A DNA stretch of 64,000 nucleotides from an uncultured bacterium (GCA_949296425.1 CASFPN010000031.1:1-64000); one strand, 5' to 3'. Positions 17,873 to 26,958 are shown, counted from the first letter of the stretch. The notes: generated from the letters alone by a model not told the origin. Made by a program: numbers and translations.

Positions 17873-18703
17873 ATGAACTACTTCGACAGAGCAAGATATT
17901 TCAGAACAAAAAAAAGACTCGGACAAAATTTCCTGATAGACGGTCAGGTAATTTCTGATATCATTGATTATGCAGATATCAAGCCTGATGATACGGTTGT
18001 AGAAATTGGCCCGGGGGTAGGATTTGTAACAGAACAGCTTGTCAAACATGCAAAACATGTCTTTGCAATTGAACTTGATGAGGAAGCCGTAAAAGAACTT
18101 GAAAAAATCGACGCAACAAATCTTACAATTATTCATAAAGATATTTTAAAAACGGATTTGTCAGAGCTTTGCGAGGGCAAAATAAAAATAGTTGCAAATA
18201 TTCCTTATTATATTACAAGCCCGATTATTGCCCATCTGCTGGGAGAAATCGATGATTTAAACAACAAAAACAGAAATAAAATAACAGATATTATTCTTAT
18301 GGTACAATACGAAGTTGCACAACGAATGTCTGCAAACGAAAATTCTCCTTCCAAGCAGTACGGACTTTTGACAATATTGTCGCAATTCTGGGCTGATGTT
18401 GAAATTTTAAGATTAGTTGGAAGAAAAGCCTTTTATCCCGCGCCAAAAGTTAATTCCGCCCTTGTAAAATTAACGGTTAGAGAAAAACCATTGCTTGAAT
18501 TAACAGACTACACACATTTTAGAAAAACAGTCAAAGCAGGATTTGCCCAGAGAAGAAAAACTTTGAAAAATTGTCTTTTATCAGGCGGCTTTTCAAAAGA
18601 GAAGATATTGGAGGCTTTTTCAAAACTTAATATTGACGAAAACATAAGAGGAGAAAAACTTTCAATAGACATGTTCGGAAAATTGTCGGAGGCCTTAAAA
18701 TGA
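17873..18703 (+). CDS. ksgA: 16S rRNA dimethyladenosine transferase
   Basis: A 276-residue SAM-dependent enzyme that dimethylates the two adjacent adenosines near the 3' end of 16S rRNA. The conserved N terminus ARYFRTKKRLGQNFL, the SAM motif VVEIGPGVGFVTEQL, the NIPYYITSPI catalytic motif and the RRKTLKNCL tail are all present. The ATG at 17873 is chosen over an in-frame codon at 17843 because it gives the normal family N terminus. Its last four bases overlap the ispE start (ATGA), indicating coupled translation; ksgA and ispE are commonly adjacent in other bacteria. Confidence 0.93.
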   Translation: MNYFDRARYFRTKKRLGQNFLIDGQVISDIIDYADIKPDDTVVEIGPGVGFVTEQLVKHAKHVFAIELDEEAVKELEKIDATNLTIIHKDILKTDLSELCEGKIKIVANIPYYITSPIIAHLLGEIDDLNNKNRNKITDIILMVQYEVAQRMSANENSPSKQYGLLTILSQFWADVEILRLVGRKAFYPAPKVNSALVKLTVREKPLLELTDYTHFRKTVKAGFAQRRKTLKNCLLSGGFSKEKILEAFSKLNIDENIRGEKLSIDMFGKLSEALK

Positions 18704-19509
18704 CCATAAAAATTAAGTGTCCTGCAAAAATTAACCTGACATTAAAAGTTCTTGGCAGACGTCCTGACGGGTTTCATAATATTGAAAGTATTATGCAGAC
18801 CATAAGTCTTTATGACTATTTAACAGTTTCTGCAGATGCGGCAGAAAAATTTGAAATAAACCTTTCCGGAAACAGTAAGGAAATCCCTTATGACGAAACA
18901 AATCTTGTTTATAAAGCTGTCATGCTCTTTATTGAAAGGACAAACCTTACACCACACAAAATTGATATTTATATAGAAAAAAATATTCCCGTATCAGCGG
19001 GACTTGCCGGCGGAAGCACAGATGCTGCCGGAACTTTGTACGGTTTAAATAAAATATTTAATGAACCGTTATCAAAACCAGAACTTCATTCTATCTGCGC
19101 AAAACTCGGATCTGATCTGAATTTTTGTCTTGAAGGCGGAAGGCAAATGGCATCAGAAAGGGGAGAAATTTTAAAACCGCTTGAATTTGAAAAATTTTCA
19201 TTATCTTTAATTAAACCTGAAAATCTTGGTATCAGTGCGAAAGAAGCTTACACAAAATTTTCGGATAAGTTAAATAAGGGATTTGAGTCAACATTCGGCA
19301 AAAGAGAAGATTTTCAAAATGATCTTGAATGGGCTTTAATAGATGATTATGAAGAATTAAAGGCCCTAAAAAAGTTATATCCTGAAGCTGTTATGTCCGG
19401 TTCAGGCTCGTCTTATTTTAGTGTTAATAAGGAGTTTACCCCGATTGAAAACTATTGGATAGCAAATAACCTGCAGTCAATAGCTCAAGGTGTTTGTGTC
19501 CTTGATTAA
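18700..19509 (+). CDS. ispE: 4-diphosphocytidyl-2-C-methyl-D-erythritol kinase
   Basis: A 269-residue GHMP kinase of the non-mevalonate isoprenoid pathway. The ATP loop PVSAGLAGGSTDAAGTL (about residues 92-108) and the N-terminal KCPAKINLTLKVLGRRPDGFHN, including the catalytic Lys and Asp region, are intact. Dxr, another enzyme of this pathway, is encoded at 51424-52581, so isoprenoids are made by the MEP route. It shares an ATGA overlap with ksgA and ends at a strong terminator. Confidence 0.93.
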   Translation: MTIKIKCPAKINLTLKVLGRRPDGFHNIESIMQTISLYDYLTVSADAAEKFEINLSGNSKEIPYDETNLVYKAVMLFIERTNLTPHKIDIYIEKNIPVSAGLAGGSTDAAGTLYGLNKIFNEPLSKPELHSICAKLGSDLNFCLEGGRQMASERGEILKPLEFEKFSLSLIKPENLGISAKEAYTKFSDKLNKGFESTFGKREDFQNDLEWALIDDYEELKALKKLYPEAVMSGSGSSYFSVNKEFTPIENYWIANNLQSIAQGVCVLD

Positions 19510-19545
19510 AAAGACCTCCCTTATAAAGGGAGGTCTTTTTTTTTT
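19508..19545 (+). terminator. Rho-independent terminator of ksgA-ispE
   Basis: Stem AAGACCTCCC/GGGAGGTCTT with a short loop, followed by at least nine T residues. Confidence 0.92.
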
Positions 19546-19552
19546 ATTGAAG

Positions 19553-21274
19553 TTACTTGGTTTCTACAAGTTCCGCTCCGGTTTCTTCCTGTATTTTTCT
19601 AAGTGCTGCATCGCGCTCTTCTCTTGTTTTATACGTACCTATTATATTTCCTTGGGTATCTTTTATAAAGTACAAGCCGATACTGCAATTATAATCTTGT
19701 TCTTTTAGTTCTGTTTTTGTTTGTACTCCTGGATCTGTGCCATTCCATACTTGTGTCGGAGTTCCATACTCACCTGTGTATTTTTCAGTTACATTGGCAT
19801 TGCAGTTAACTTGGTATGTTTTACCGTTGACTTCGTGATATAGTCTTAAGGTTTTGAGAGGTATATAATCCAAATTTTTCGGAATGTTATGCATTTCTTT
19901 TAAGCCGTTGTAAACTTCTTTGACTTCACTCCAAGAAAGAGGAGAACCGTCTGTGTGTCTGTATGTTGCCTGAACAATACCGTACCATAAGTCATCTTTT
20001 TTTACTTCATAAGGACAAAAATCCATGTTTGTTGTAACTTCTTTCTGTACTTTAATTGAAATATCTTTTTCAATTTCATCTTTAGATATTTGTAAAGGTC
20101 CTATAGGTGTAGGCTGAACAGGTGTCGGTTTAGGCGGTTGTTGTGGATCATAAACCGGATGTTCTTTGTTACCCGGGTCATCAGGTGCTAGAGCGTAACC
20201 TATAGCAGCACCGACAACAGCTCCTGCTGCGCCCAGGTCAACCTCAACAGAACCCGGAGTTACTCCTGCTGCTGCACCTGACCCTGCAGTTCCGCCTGCA
20301 CCTTGAGCACCTGCCCCGGCCTGAGCTAATGAACCGCCAGTTGGTGTTTCAGTGCTTAGCATGTTGCCTGCAGCTCCGCCTATTGCTGCACCGGCTATAG
20401 CACAGCCTATTTTTATCATTTCAGTATTATCTTTTTCAAAAGCACCGCCGCCGTTTTTAACGATATCGGAAATTGTGTCGTCATCACAGCCGAATTCTGC
20501 TGCAAGTCTGCGTCTTTCTGCCAAACTTAAATAAGCGCTTCTTGCTTCGCCTTCCTGTGAATTTCTGTCTGTAAAGCCGAATACAACTTCTTTATATTTG
20601 TCGCTTGAAAAATTACCGGCTTCATCGTAGAATAAATCTTTGTGTTTTTCTATAAAATCAATTCCGCCTCTTTTATTAGACAACAATTTGTTTTCACCAA
20701 GTACGGTATCAGCTAATTTGTTTGCTTCACGTCTTCCTTTGCCTTCGTTTCTGTACTTCTGAACCAATTCTTTTTTCTTTGCCTCACGTTCTTTTTGTGC
20801 TGCTTCAAAAGATTCTTTGTCTATAAAAGTTGTTGTTGTTTCAATTTTATGCTCACGTCTTAAATTTTCGATATATCTTTCAGCCATCTTTTTAGCTTCT
20901 TTTTCATCTTTCACTTCAAGACCGTTTGCCGTACCGTATTTTAATAACATATTTTTAACTTTTTCTGTTTGTTCATTACGGTAATCTTTGTCTCTTTCCA
21001 AACGCACCATATCGAATTGTTTTTTTACTTCTTGTGCTTGCTGTGCATCATATTGAGTTATTCTGTCTGTATGAATGACATTGCTTGATGCCGATTTTTC
21101 CACAGCCAGCCCTTTGTTTTCATCTTTCTTTTCTGTTTGCCCAATTGGTACGGTAACATTAGATGATGAATTTAAATCTTTCATTCTTTGATCTGCACGG
21201 ATTGATGCCTCATAACTTTGTTTGTTAAAATCTGCGGCATAATCACGTGTAAAACCGTAAATTGATGATACCAT
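19553..21274 (-). CDS. Hypothetical protein with glycine-zipper region and LysM-like C terminus
   Basis: A 573-residue protein, not recognised as a whole. Residues 1-270 are charged, helical and probably coiled coil. Residues about 285-370 are Gly/Ala-rich with glycine-zipper stretches (AGAAIGGAAG, AAGAVVGAAIGYALAP), which could insert in or lie against a membrane. A proline-rich linker follows (about 372-395), then a region around KKDDLWYGIVQATY and SWSEVKEVYNGL with the look of a peptidoglycan-binding LysM module. There is no signal peptide. The ATG at 21274 is chosen because AAAGGGGA precedes it. A surface or envelope role is my guess. Confidence 0.65.
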   Translation of the reverse strand: MVSSIYGFTRDYAADFNKQSYEASIRADQRMKDLNSSSNVTVPIGQTEKKDENKGLAVEKSASSNVIHTDRITQYDAQQAQEVKKQFDMVRLERDKDYRNEQTEKVKNMLLKYGTANGLEVKDEKEAKKMAERYIENLRREHKIETTTTFIDKESFEAAQKEREAKKKELVQKYRNEGKGRREANKLADTVLGENKLLSNKRGGIDFIEKHKDLFYDEAGNFSSDKYKEVVFGFTDRNSQEGEARSAYLSLAERRRLAAEFGCDDDTISDIVKNGGGAFEKDNTEMIKIGCAIAGAAIGGAAGNMLSTETPTGGSLAQAGAGAQGAGGTAGSGAAAGVTPGSVEVDLGAAGAVVGAAIGYALAPDDPGNKEHPVYDPQQPPKPTPVQPTPIGPLQISKDEIEKDISIKVQKEVTTNMDFCPYEVKKDDLWYGIVQATYRHTDGSPLSWSEVKEVYNGLKEMHNIPKNLDYIPLKTLRLYHEVNGKTYQVNCNANVTEKYTGEYGTPTQVWNGTDPGVQTKTELKEQDYNCSIGLYFIKDTQGNIIGTYKTREERDAALRKIQEETGAELVETK

Positions 21275-21470
21275 AATTTCCCCTTTCAATTTTCCCCGTG
21301 TTTTGGAGTTATTTTTTTCCCTATACTTTTATAAAAAATTTTTGTTCCTGAAAATTGCATGTAATTATAGGGTTTTCATGTGTAATAAGACCTGTAATAG
21401 TTATTATTACTGAATTTCGATGAATTTATATTCTCTTAACATTTGTTAACAAAAACAGCCGTGATGACTA

Positions 21471-21499
21471 TTCACATATTTTTAACTATCATATATTAT
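21471..21499 (+). promoter_or_regulatory. Promoter of the ABC ATPase gene, predicted leaderless
   Basis: TTCACA at 21471-21476, a 17-bp spacer and TATTAT at 21494-21499. The ATG at 21506 is seven bases beyond the -10 box and has no Shine-Dalgarno. Confidence 0.55.
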
Positions 21500-21505
21500 A
21501 TAGTT

Positions 21506-22456
21506 ATGGCGATTTTAGATGTAAAAAATTTAAATCTCGGTTTTGTTTTTGAAAACGGATTCAGGCAGGCTCTTTTTGATGTGTCATTTTCACTTGAAAA
21601 AGGCAGAATGCATGCACTTGTCGGAGAGTCCGGCTGCGGGAAAACGATTAGTGCAATGAGTATTTTAAGGCTTTTGCCAAAGACTGCACTGATTAAATCC
21701 GGCGAAATTATTTATAAGAAGGAAAATCTCTTGAAGCTGCCTCTAAAAGATATGCAGAAAATAAGAGGAGCAAAAATTGCTTTGATACCGCAAGATCCGA
21801 TGACATCGTTGAATCCTTTGTATACTGTAGGCGACCAGCTTTTGGAGGTTATTAAAATTCATCAGGGATTAAGCGGCAAAGAAGCTTTTAAAAAAGCTGT
21901 AGAAGCTTTAGATGCTGTCCAAATTCCCTGTGCGGCAGAAAGAATGAAAGCTTATCCTCATGAATTTTCAGGTGGGATGAAACAGCGTGCAATAATTGCG
22001 ATGGCGCTTTCTTGTAATGCGGAAATTTTGATAGCAGATGAACCTACCACTGCTCTTGATGTTACAATTCAGGCACAGATTATGAATATATTAAATGAAA
22101 TTAAAACATCTAAAAATACCTCAATACTTTTAATTACGCATGATCTGGCACTTGTCGGAGAAAATGCCGATTATGTATCTGTTATGTATGCAGGACGAAT
22201 TGTAGAAACAGCACCTTCCAAAGAATTCTTTTCAAACCCGAAGCACCCTTATTCAACAGCTCTTTTGCGTTCACTGCCTTCTAACAGGGATTTAAAACTA
22301 GAAACAATTCAAGGCCAGCCTCCATCAATACAACAAGATATAACAGGCTGTAGATTTCATCCAAGATGTACAAGATGTATTGATATTTGTATAAATGAAG
22401 TTCCCGAGCTTGATAATGTTGGAATAAACCATTACAGCGCCTGTTTCAGGAATTAA
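21506..22456 (+). CDS. Oligopeptide/dipeptide ABC transporter ATPase (OppD/DppD type)
   Basis: A 316-residue ABC ATPase. The Walker A GESGCGKT (about residues 37-44), Q-loop IPQDPMTSLNP, signature FSGGMKQR, Walker B ILIADEPTTALD and H-loop THD are all intact. The C-terminal CRFHPRC..C......C cluster is the extension specific to oligopeptide and nickel ATPases of the OppD/DppD class. It would energise import of peptides across the inner membrane. No permease, binding protein or second ATPase gene is adjacent, so it is an orphan here. The ATG at 21506 is chosen because upstream in-frame codons give a hydrophobic extension unlike the family. Confidence 0.88.
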   Translation: MAILDVKNLNLGFVFENGFRQALFDVSFSLEKGRMHALVGESGCGKTISAMSILRLLPKTALIKSGEIIYKKENLLKLPLKDMQKIRGAKIALIPQDPMTSLNPLYTVGDQLLEVIKIHQGLSGKEAFKKAVEALDAVQIPCAAERMKAYPHEFSGGMKQRAIIAMALSCNAEILIADEPTTALDVTIQAQIMNILNEIKTSKNTSILLITHDLALVGENADYVSVMYAGRIVETAPSKEFFSNPKHPYSTALLRSLPSNRDLKLETIQGQPPSIQQDITGCRFHPRCTRCIDICINEVPELDNVGINHYSACFRN

Positions 22457-22465
22457 AATAATACA

Positions 22466-22819
22466 TTAATAACGATAAATAGACTGCCTTACGTCCTGTT
22501 CAAGCTTTGCCTTTTCGCCCATTTTTCTGAAAAGTTTTTCGTTTGGAGTTTTAATCCTGAACAAATTTAAAAACCACACTTTTAACATATTAAGCCCCAT
22601 TCTGGAAAACAGCGAAACTTTTTTAGTTGCAAATTTCGGAACAAATGACATAAGATTATAATTTTCAACCGCTATGTCTGCATACTCAATAGAATTTTTT
22701 CGGAATTCTTTATAATTACCTGTGAGTGCTGAAATAGCCAAATTTTCTCTCAGATTTGTTAATTTCCTGATAGTTTGCTTGGCTCCTTCGTTTAAAGTAA
22801 TTTTGGGTACACCTGCCAT
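22466..22819 (-). CDS. Hypothetical protein of 117 residues
   Basis: A basic, helical protein, not recognised. It has no signal peptide; a moderately hydrophobic stretch (LNMLKVWFLNLFRI, about residues 75-88) could be amphipathic. The second of two near ATGs, at 22819, is preferred because AAGGAG then lies 8 bp upstream, the usual distance. It follows the M29 aminopeptidase gene on the same strand by 52 bp and converges on the ABC ATPase, so it may be cotranscribed with the peptidase. Confidence 0.6.
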   Translation of the reverse strand: MAGVPKITLNEGAKQTIRKLTNLRENLAISALTGNYKEFRKNSIEYADIAVENYNLMSFVPKFATKKVSLFSRMGLNMLKVWFLNLFRIKTPNEKLFRKMGEKAKLEQDVRQSIYRY

Positions 22820-22871
22820 AATCATTTCTCCTTAGGACTCTGATATTATAACGGATTATATCAGTTGTCAA

Positions 22872-23978
22872 CTAAATTAGGAATTTTCCGTTTTCATAAA
22901 TAAGGATGTTATCGGCGTAGATTTGGGAATTGTTTTTCATGTTTTTAATCATATCCCAGTGTACTCCGGAGATATTTTTTCCGCCTGTTTCAGGGTAAGA
23001 TGCGCCGACTGCCATGTGGATTGCTCCGCCGATTTTTTCATCGAAAAGAATATTTCCGGTAACTTCCTGAATTTCGTCATTTGTTCCGATTGCAATTTCT
23101 CCGATTCCTTTTGAGCCTTCATCGGTATTGAGCATTGCTTCAAGAAAGTCGCGGCCTGTATCTGCGTCAAATTTTACTATTTGTCCGTTTTCAATCCATA
23201 GATGAACCCCGGTTGAGCTGTTACCGCGGTAGTTTTGCGGAAAATCAAAATAAATTTCACCGTTAATATCATTTTCAACAGGAGAGGTGAAAACTTCACC
23301 GTCAGGATAGTTGTTAATTCCTGAGCAGCTAATCCATTTTCTGCCTTCTACATTGAATGTTATATCTGTTTTTTCTCCTGTTATGCGTAATTTTTTTACT
23401 CCGTTTAAGTAATTTGCCCATTTGGTTTGTTTTTTGTCAAGTTCTTTTAATTTTGCAACAGGATCATCCAAATCAAGGTAGCAGGATTTGAAAAGAAAAT
23501 CTGAGTATTCATCAAAAGACATTTTAGCTTCCTGAGCGAGAGCATGTGTCGGAACATCTGCTATTACCCATTTTGCTTCTCCGTTTGCGGTTCTGTCCAT
23601 AAGAAGTTTAGACAATCCTTGAGATGCTTTTGTACGGCGTGCGAGTTTTGTCATATCCGCACGTGCCATGTTTTTTGTGTTCATTGGTGCCCCGATTGAA
23701 ATAAACTTATTAATTGTTTCGTATTCAAATTTTATAATCGGGTCAATATAATCAAGTTGTTCGTCTGATGCGTATTTGATAAAAATATCCGACATATCTT
23801 CAAAAGATGTTCTCAAAATCGGATGTGCGCCTTTTTCAAGAACTCTTTTGTAAACGGCTTTAACAAGCTCTTTTGCATAGATGCTAGTTGCCCTTATTTG
23901 TACAAGGTCGCCCTTTTGAACGTTTGTTGAATAATCAACAAGAACTTCGGCATATTTTTCCCAGATTGTTTTTTGCAT
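22872..23978 (-). CDS. Aminopeptidase, M29 family
   Basis: A 368-residue metallo-aminopeptidase of the M29 (AmpS/PepS/aminopeptidase T) family, which removes N-terminal residues from peptides in the cytoplasm. Family features are the N-terminal YAEVLVDYSTNVQKGDLVQIRA, the GEVFTSPVENDINGEI segment with its Glu ligands, and EIAIGTN and GAIHMAVGASYPETGG near the C terminus, with the metal-binding Glu and His. The ATG at 23978 is chosen because AGAGGTATTAT precedes it; an upstream in-frame codon would give a poor start. It lies downstream of lpxA on the same strand, separated by a repeat-rich 149 bp. Confidence 0.87.
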   Translation of the reverse strand: MQKTIWEKYAEVLVDYSTNVQKGDLVQIRATSIYAKELVKAVYKRVLEKGAHPILRTSFEDMSDIFIKYASDEQLDYIDPIIKFEYETINKFISIGAPMNTKNMARADMTKLARRTKASQGLSKLLMDRTANGEAKWVIADVPTHALAQEAKMSFDEYSDFLFKSCYLDLDDPVAKLKELDKKQTKWANYLNGVKKLRITGEKTDITFNVEGRKWISCSGINNYPDGEVFTSPVENDINGEIYFDFPQNYRGNSSTGVHLWIENGQIVKFDADTGRDFLEAMLNTDEGSKGIGEIAIGTNDEIQEVTGNILFDEKIGGAIHMAVGASYPETGGKNISGVHWDMIKNMKNNSQIYADNILIYENGKFLI

Positions 23979-23994
23979 ATAATACCTCTTTTTT

Positions 23995-24121
23995 CCCTCA
24001 CCCATTTTTCAAATGCTCATCCTTCGCATTGAAAAATTTCCCTCTCCCGCAAGCCACTCGCTCTAAATAAATAAAATTGCCTAATCTTAGTCCTCTACTT
24101 GTTCGTTCGGGCGAGGGGAAA
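23995..24121. repeat. Rearranged relic of the priA-type CCCTCTCCC repeat
   Basis: Between lpxA and the peptidase gene lie CCCTCACCCA, a hairpin (TTTTTCAAATGC...GCATTGAAAAA), CCCTCTCCCGCAAG and GGGCGAGGGG. The pieces match successive segments of the 36-bp terminal repeat found in priA, here split by a second hairpin insertion. Confidence 0.6.
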
Positions 24122-24127
24122 TTATAT

Positions 24128-24934
24128 TTAATTATCTTCTAGAGATTCGTGGCCTGACTTGTGGGATTTTAAAAGCACCCCGCGTTTTGATGTATGAATA
24201 AATTCAATCATTTTCTCAATATACTCATTCATCGGAATTTCAGCTTTAATTTTTTCAATTGCCTGAGTTGTATTGTATTCTTCAGAAATCAACAGTTTGA
24301 AGGCTTCATTTACATGAGTTCTGACGTCCTGCGGCACTCCGCGGCGTTTCATTGCAATTACGTTTAACCCGCGCGGAACAGGGGGTCTGCCTTCGCCTTT
24401 GGAATAAGGTAAAATATCCTGACGTGATGCAGAAAATCCGCTTATGATAGCCATATCGCCTATTCTTATATTCTGATGGAATACGCTCATGCCGCCCACA
24501 AATGCCCCGAAACCTACATGAACATGTCCGCCTAAGGTTACGAGGTTTGCTAAGATTACTTCATCTGCTAAAACACAGTTATGAGCGACATGTGAGCCTA
24601 CCATTAAAAGACATTTTTTACCTATTCTTGTTGTAAAATCTCCGCAGGCAGCGCCTCTGTGAACGGTTACATTTTCTTTTATAATTGTGCCGTCGCCTAT
24701 AACAACTTTTGTTGGTTCTCCTTTGTAGCCTAAATCCTGAGGTTCTGAACCTATTGTTGCAAACGGAGAAATTGTACAGTCATCACCGATTTCTGCAAAC
24801 TCAATATGAGCATTTGAAATAACTCTTGTTCTGTGTCCGATTGTAACATTTTCACCTATAACTACATATGGTCCTATGATTGCGTCATCTGCGATTTTAG
24901 CTGATGGATGAATAATTGCGGTTTTGTCTATCAT
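24128..24934 (-). CDS. lpxA: UDP-N-acetylglucosamine acyltransferase
   Basis: A 268-residue left-handed beta-helix acyltransferase performing the first step of lipid A synthesis. Many hexapeptide repeats are visible from IHPSAKIADDAIIGPYVVIGENV to about residue 190, with the catalytic His in GSHVAHNCVLAD and the conserved GFSASRQDILPYSKGEGRPP loop. The start is preceded by AAAGAGGATAAAAAAA, which is itself the last part of the tandem array at 24941-25134. In cyanobacteria and relatives lpxA follows fabZ directly; here an unrelated gene stands between them. Confidence 0.93.
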   Translation of the reverse strand: MIDKTAIIHPSAKIADDAIIGPYVVIGENVTIGHRTRVISNAHIEFAEIGDDCTISPFATIGSEPQDLGYKGEPTKVVIGDGTIIKENVTVHRGAACGDFTTRIGKKCLLMVGSHVAHNCVLADEVILANLVTLGGHVHVGFGAFVGGMSVFHQNIRIGDMAIISGFSASRQDILPYSKGEGRPPVPRGLNVIAMKRRGVPQDVRTHVNEAFKLLISEEYNTTQAIEKIKAEIPMNEYIEKMIEFIHTSKRGVLLKSHKSGHESLEDN

Positions 24935-24940
24935 TTTTTT

Positions 24941-25134
24941 TATCCTCTTTGCCGATTTTTGTGTTACTTCTTATTTTTTTGTCAGAGGCTTTGCCTCCTT
25001 TTTTATCCTCTTTGCCGATTTTTGTGTTACTTCTTATTTTTTTGTCAGAGGCTTTGCCTCCTTTTTTATCCTCTTTGCCGATTTTTGTGTTACTTCTTAT
25101 TTTTTGTCAGAGGCTTCGCCTCCTTTTTTATCCT
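24941..25134. repeat. Tandem array B: three ~63-bp units upstream of lpxA
   Basis: Direct repeats beginning TATCCTCTTTGCCGATTTTT at 24941, 25004 and 25067, with a fourth start at 25129; the third unit is 62 bp. Each contains the hairpin GAGGCTTTGCCTC and, on the minus strand, GGCAAAGAGGATAAAAAA, which serves as the lpxA binding site in the copy nearest the gene. There are no unique spacers, so it is not a CRISPR array. It is related to array A at 1-186. Confidence 0.9.
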
Positions 25135-25226
25135 CTCTCTAAATTTAGGTGTTTTAAAAACGGATGAGGGGTAAGCCCTCTTTATTAATTATAGTACAAA
25201 TCTGGCTTAGCCACAATATTTTTATA

Positions 25227-26831
25227 TTATTTTAATATGAAACCTTTTGATTTATTATGAAAATCATAAGCTATTTCGAATGCATTATCAAGAGCTTCAT
25301 TTATTATATTAATTAATTCTTCATTCCGGCTTTCTGCTGCAAACATGGCTAAATGTACAAAATCCTGCTGGGCTTCTTCTGTATATTGAGTTTTATAAGC
25401 GCCATTTACGCCTGTATTTTTGTATACGATAACGCTGGCTAAGTCTAATAAATCATTATATGCCTTATTACTTTTACCAGGTTTTAGCTTTAAATCCTTA
25501 AGTGCTGCCCCAATACTAAGTGTAGCCAATTGATAAGTATCCGCCATAAGATTATTAATACCTTTAATATCGGTGTATTTTGTAAATATTTCATTAGATT
25601 GTTCATCTACTGAACTATATTTTGTATAAGGATTAAATACAGTGTCAACTTTTAATGTACCCGGTTCCATTCCTGCTTGTTTCTCAACAAATCTAGTTAA
25701 TTGGGTAGGCGCTGTTCTTACAGTAAAGAAAGTTTCATTTTCTTCTTTTACTTTTCTCCATGCATATTTCATATTTTTTGAAAAAGCTTTTCGCGCCCAG
25801 TCATTCAATCCCCAAAATGCTCTCATTGCTTTTGACTGTTCTTGATTTAATTTTTCAGGAGATGATTCAAGGTCAAATGCTTCAACTTTACGACCTTTTA
25901 AAAATTTTGACAATGCAATTTTTATTCTGTCTGCGGACGGCAGCTTCCATGCTTTTTTTAATACACGGGATAGTTCTTCCGACTTTTCAGGGTTTTGTCT
26001 GTAAAACTCTTTTTGTCTTTCAGACATTTCATAAATTCTTTCAGGGTTTTCTTCATAGAAATGTTTTAATGCTTCAGAAATTTTCTTTTTATGTTCGGCA
26101 GACAGCGGACCGCGTTTGATATATACAGGTTCTCCCTGTTCTAACTGTGCTTTTCTGTCAAGTGTTGCAAGACGTTTTTCTGTCATTTCGCGCGTTAAAC
26201 GTTCGTTGTATTCAGGATCCGAAAATTTTAAAATATGGCCGTAATCTCTGCTTACAGTCGGGATATTTAGCTTTTTCATTGTATGGTACAAATCCTGCCC
26301 GTCTGCATAACGTTTCAAATCGTTCAAAGAAAAGCCTTCTCCCCAGTATAATTTTATCAGCTGAACACTTAAATCTTCATCATTATCAAAGTATTCAAGT
26401 TCGCCTTTGCGGAATTTGTCTATAATTGAACCTGCTTTTGTTTCTACATCTTCTGATGAAATAACGTCTTTAAATTCCGGAAATTTTTGTTTAATTTCTT
26501 CTAAGCTGAAGCATTCTTTAAGATATGCAAAATATTCTTTGTGAATGTCGATTAGAGTGTCTTTTGCTTTGTTGCCGTCTTCCAGAATTACTTCAGCCCA
26601 TTCTCTTATATTTGGAGGGAATATGGATTTTTTTTCGGCAAGTTTGTCAAGCTGCTGAATAGTTTTAGTAAGATCAAGGCTGTAGCCGCCTGTGAATGCC
26701 AAATACTGTGCGGTTGTCGGGAGTTGTGTATTTGACGCTTCAGGCATTTGCTGTTCATTTTGAATAGGGCGGGATGCATATTTATAAGTGTTTAATTTTG
26801 GGGTATAATATTGTATATTTGTAATTTTCAT
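25227..26831 (-). CDS. Hypothetical protein with NUMOD3-like motif
   Basis: A 534-residue protein of unknown function. Around residues 247-262 the stretch RGPLSAEHKKKISEALK matches the NUMOD3 DNA-binding module found beside homing endonucleases, and it is followed by further helices of similar flavour (SERQKEFYRQNPEK, IKIALSKFLKGRK). No nuclease catalytic motif (GIY-YIG, HNH) is visible. The N terminus (ITNIQYYTPK ... LAFTGGY) carries a short tag resembling other proteins in the window. The gene sits alone between a fabZ terminator and array B, splitting the lipid A operon. No signal peptide or membrane helix is seen. The function remains unknown; DNA binding is an inference from one motif. 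Confidence 0.6.
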   Translation of the reverse strand: MKITNIQYYTPKLNTYKYASRPIQNEQQMPEASNTQLPTTAQYLAFTGGYSLDLTKTIQQLDKLAEKKSIFPPNIREWAEVILEDGNKAKDTLIDIHKEYFAYLKECFSLEEIKQKFPEFKDVISSEDVETKAGSIIDKFRKGELEYFDNDEDLSVQLIKLYWGEGFSLNDLKRYADGQDLYHTMKKLNIPTVSRDYGHILKFSDPEYNERLTREMTEKRLATLDRKAQLEQGEPVYIKRGPLSAEHKKKISEALKHFYEENPERIYEMSERQKEFYRQNPEKSEELSRVLKKAWKLPSADRIKIALSKFLKGRKVEAFDLESSPEKLNQEQSKAMRAFWGLNDWARKAFSKNMKYAWRKVKEENETFFTVRTAPTQLTRFVEKQAGMEPGTLKVDTVFNPYTKYSSVDEQSNEIFTKYTDIKGINNLMADTYQLATLSIGAALKDLKLKPGKSNKAYNDLLDLASVIVYKNTGVNGAYKTQYTEEAQQDFVHLAMFAAESRNEELINIINEALDNAFEIAYDFHNKSKGFILK

Positions 26832-26879
26832 TTTTTTTTCTCCGAATCATATAAGTATCATAAAAATTTTTTTTGACAA

Positions 26880-26915
26880 TAAAAAAGTAAATCTTTACAT
26901 TGATTTACTTTTTTA
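26880..26915 (-). terminator. Rho-independent terminator after fabZ
   Basis: Stem AAAAGTAAATC/GATTTACTTTT with an eight-base loop, T-rich on both sides, so it can end transcription in either direction. It separates fabZ from the 534-residue gene. Confidence 0.8.
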
Positions 26916-26958
26916 AATGAAGCTTGATTAGTATTGTTATAGAGTTATAGACTTTTTA

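Noticed and set aside
24941-25134. Direct repeats resembling a CRISPR array
   Set aside because: Units are adjacent and near-identical over their whole 63 bp, with no unique spacers and no cas genes nearby.
24908-25174. Plus-strand ORFs of 72-88 residues rich in Phe and Leu
   Set aside because: They are open only because they read through the tandem array upstream of lpxA; three frames show the same repeated peptide and no binding site is present.
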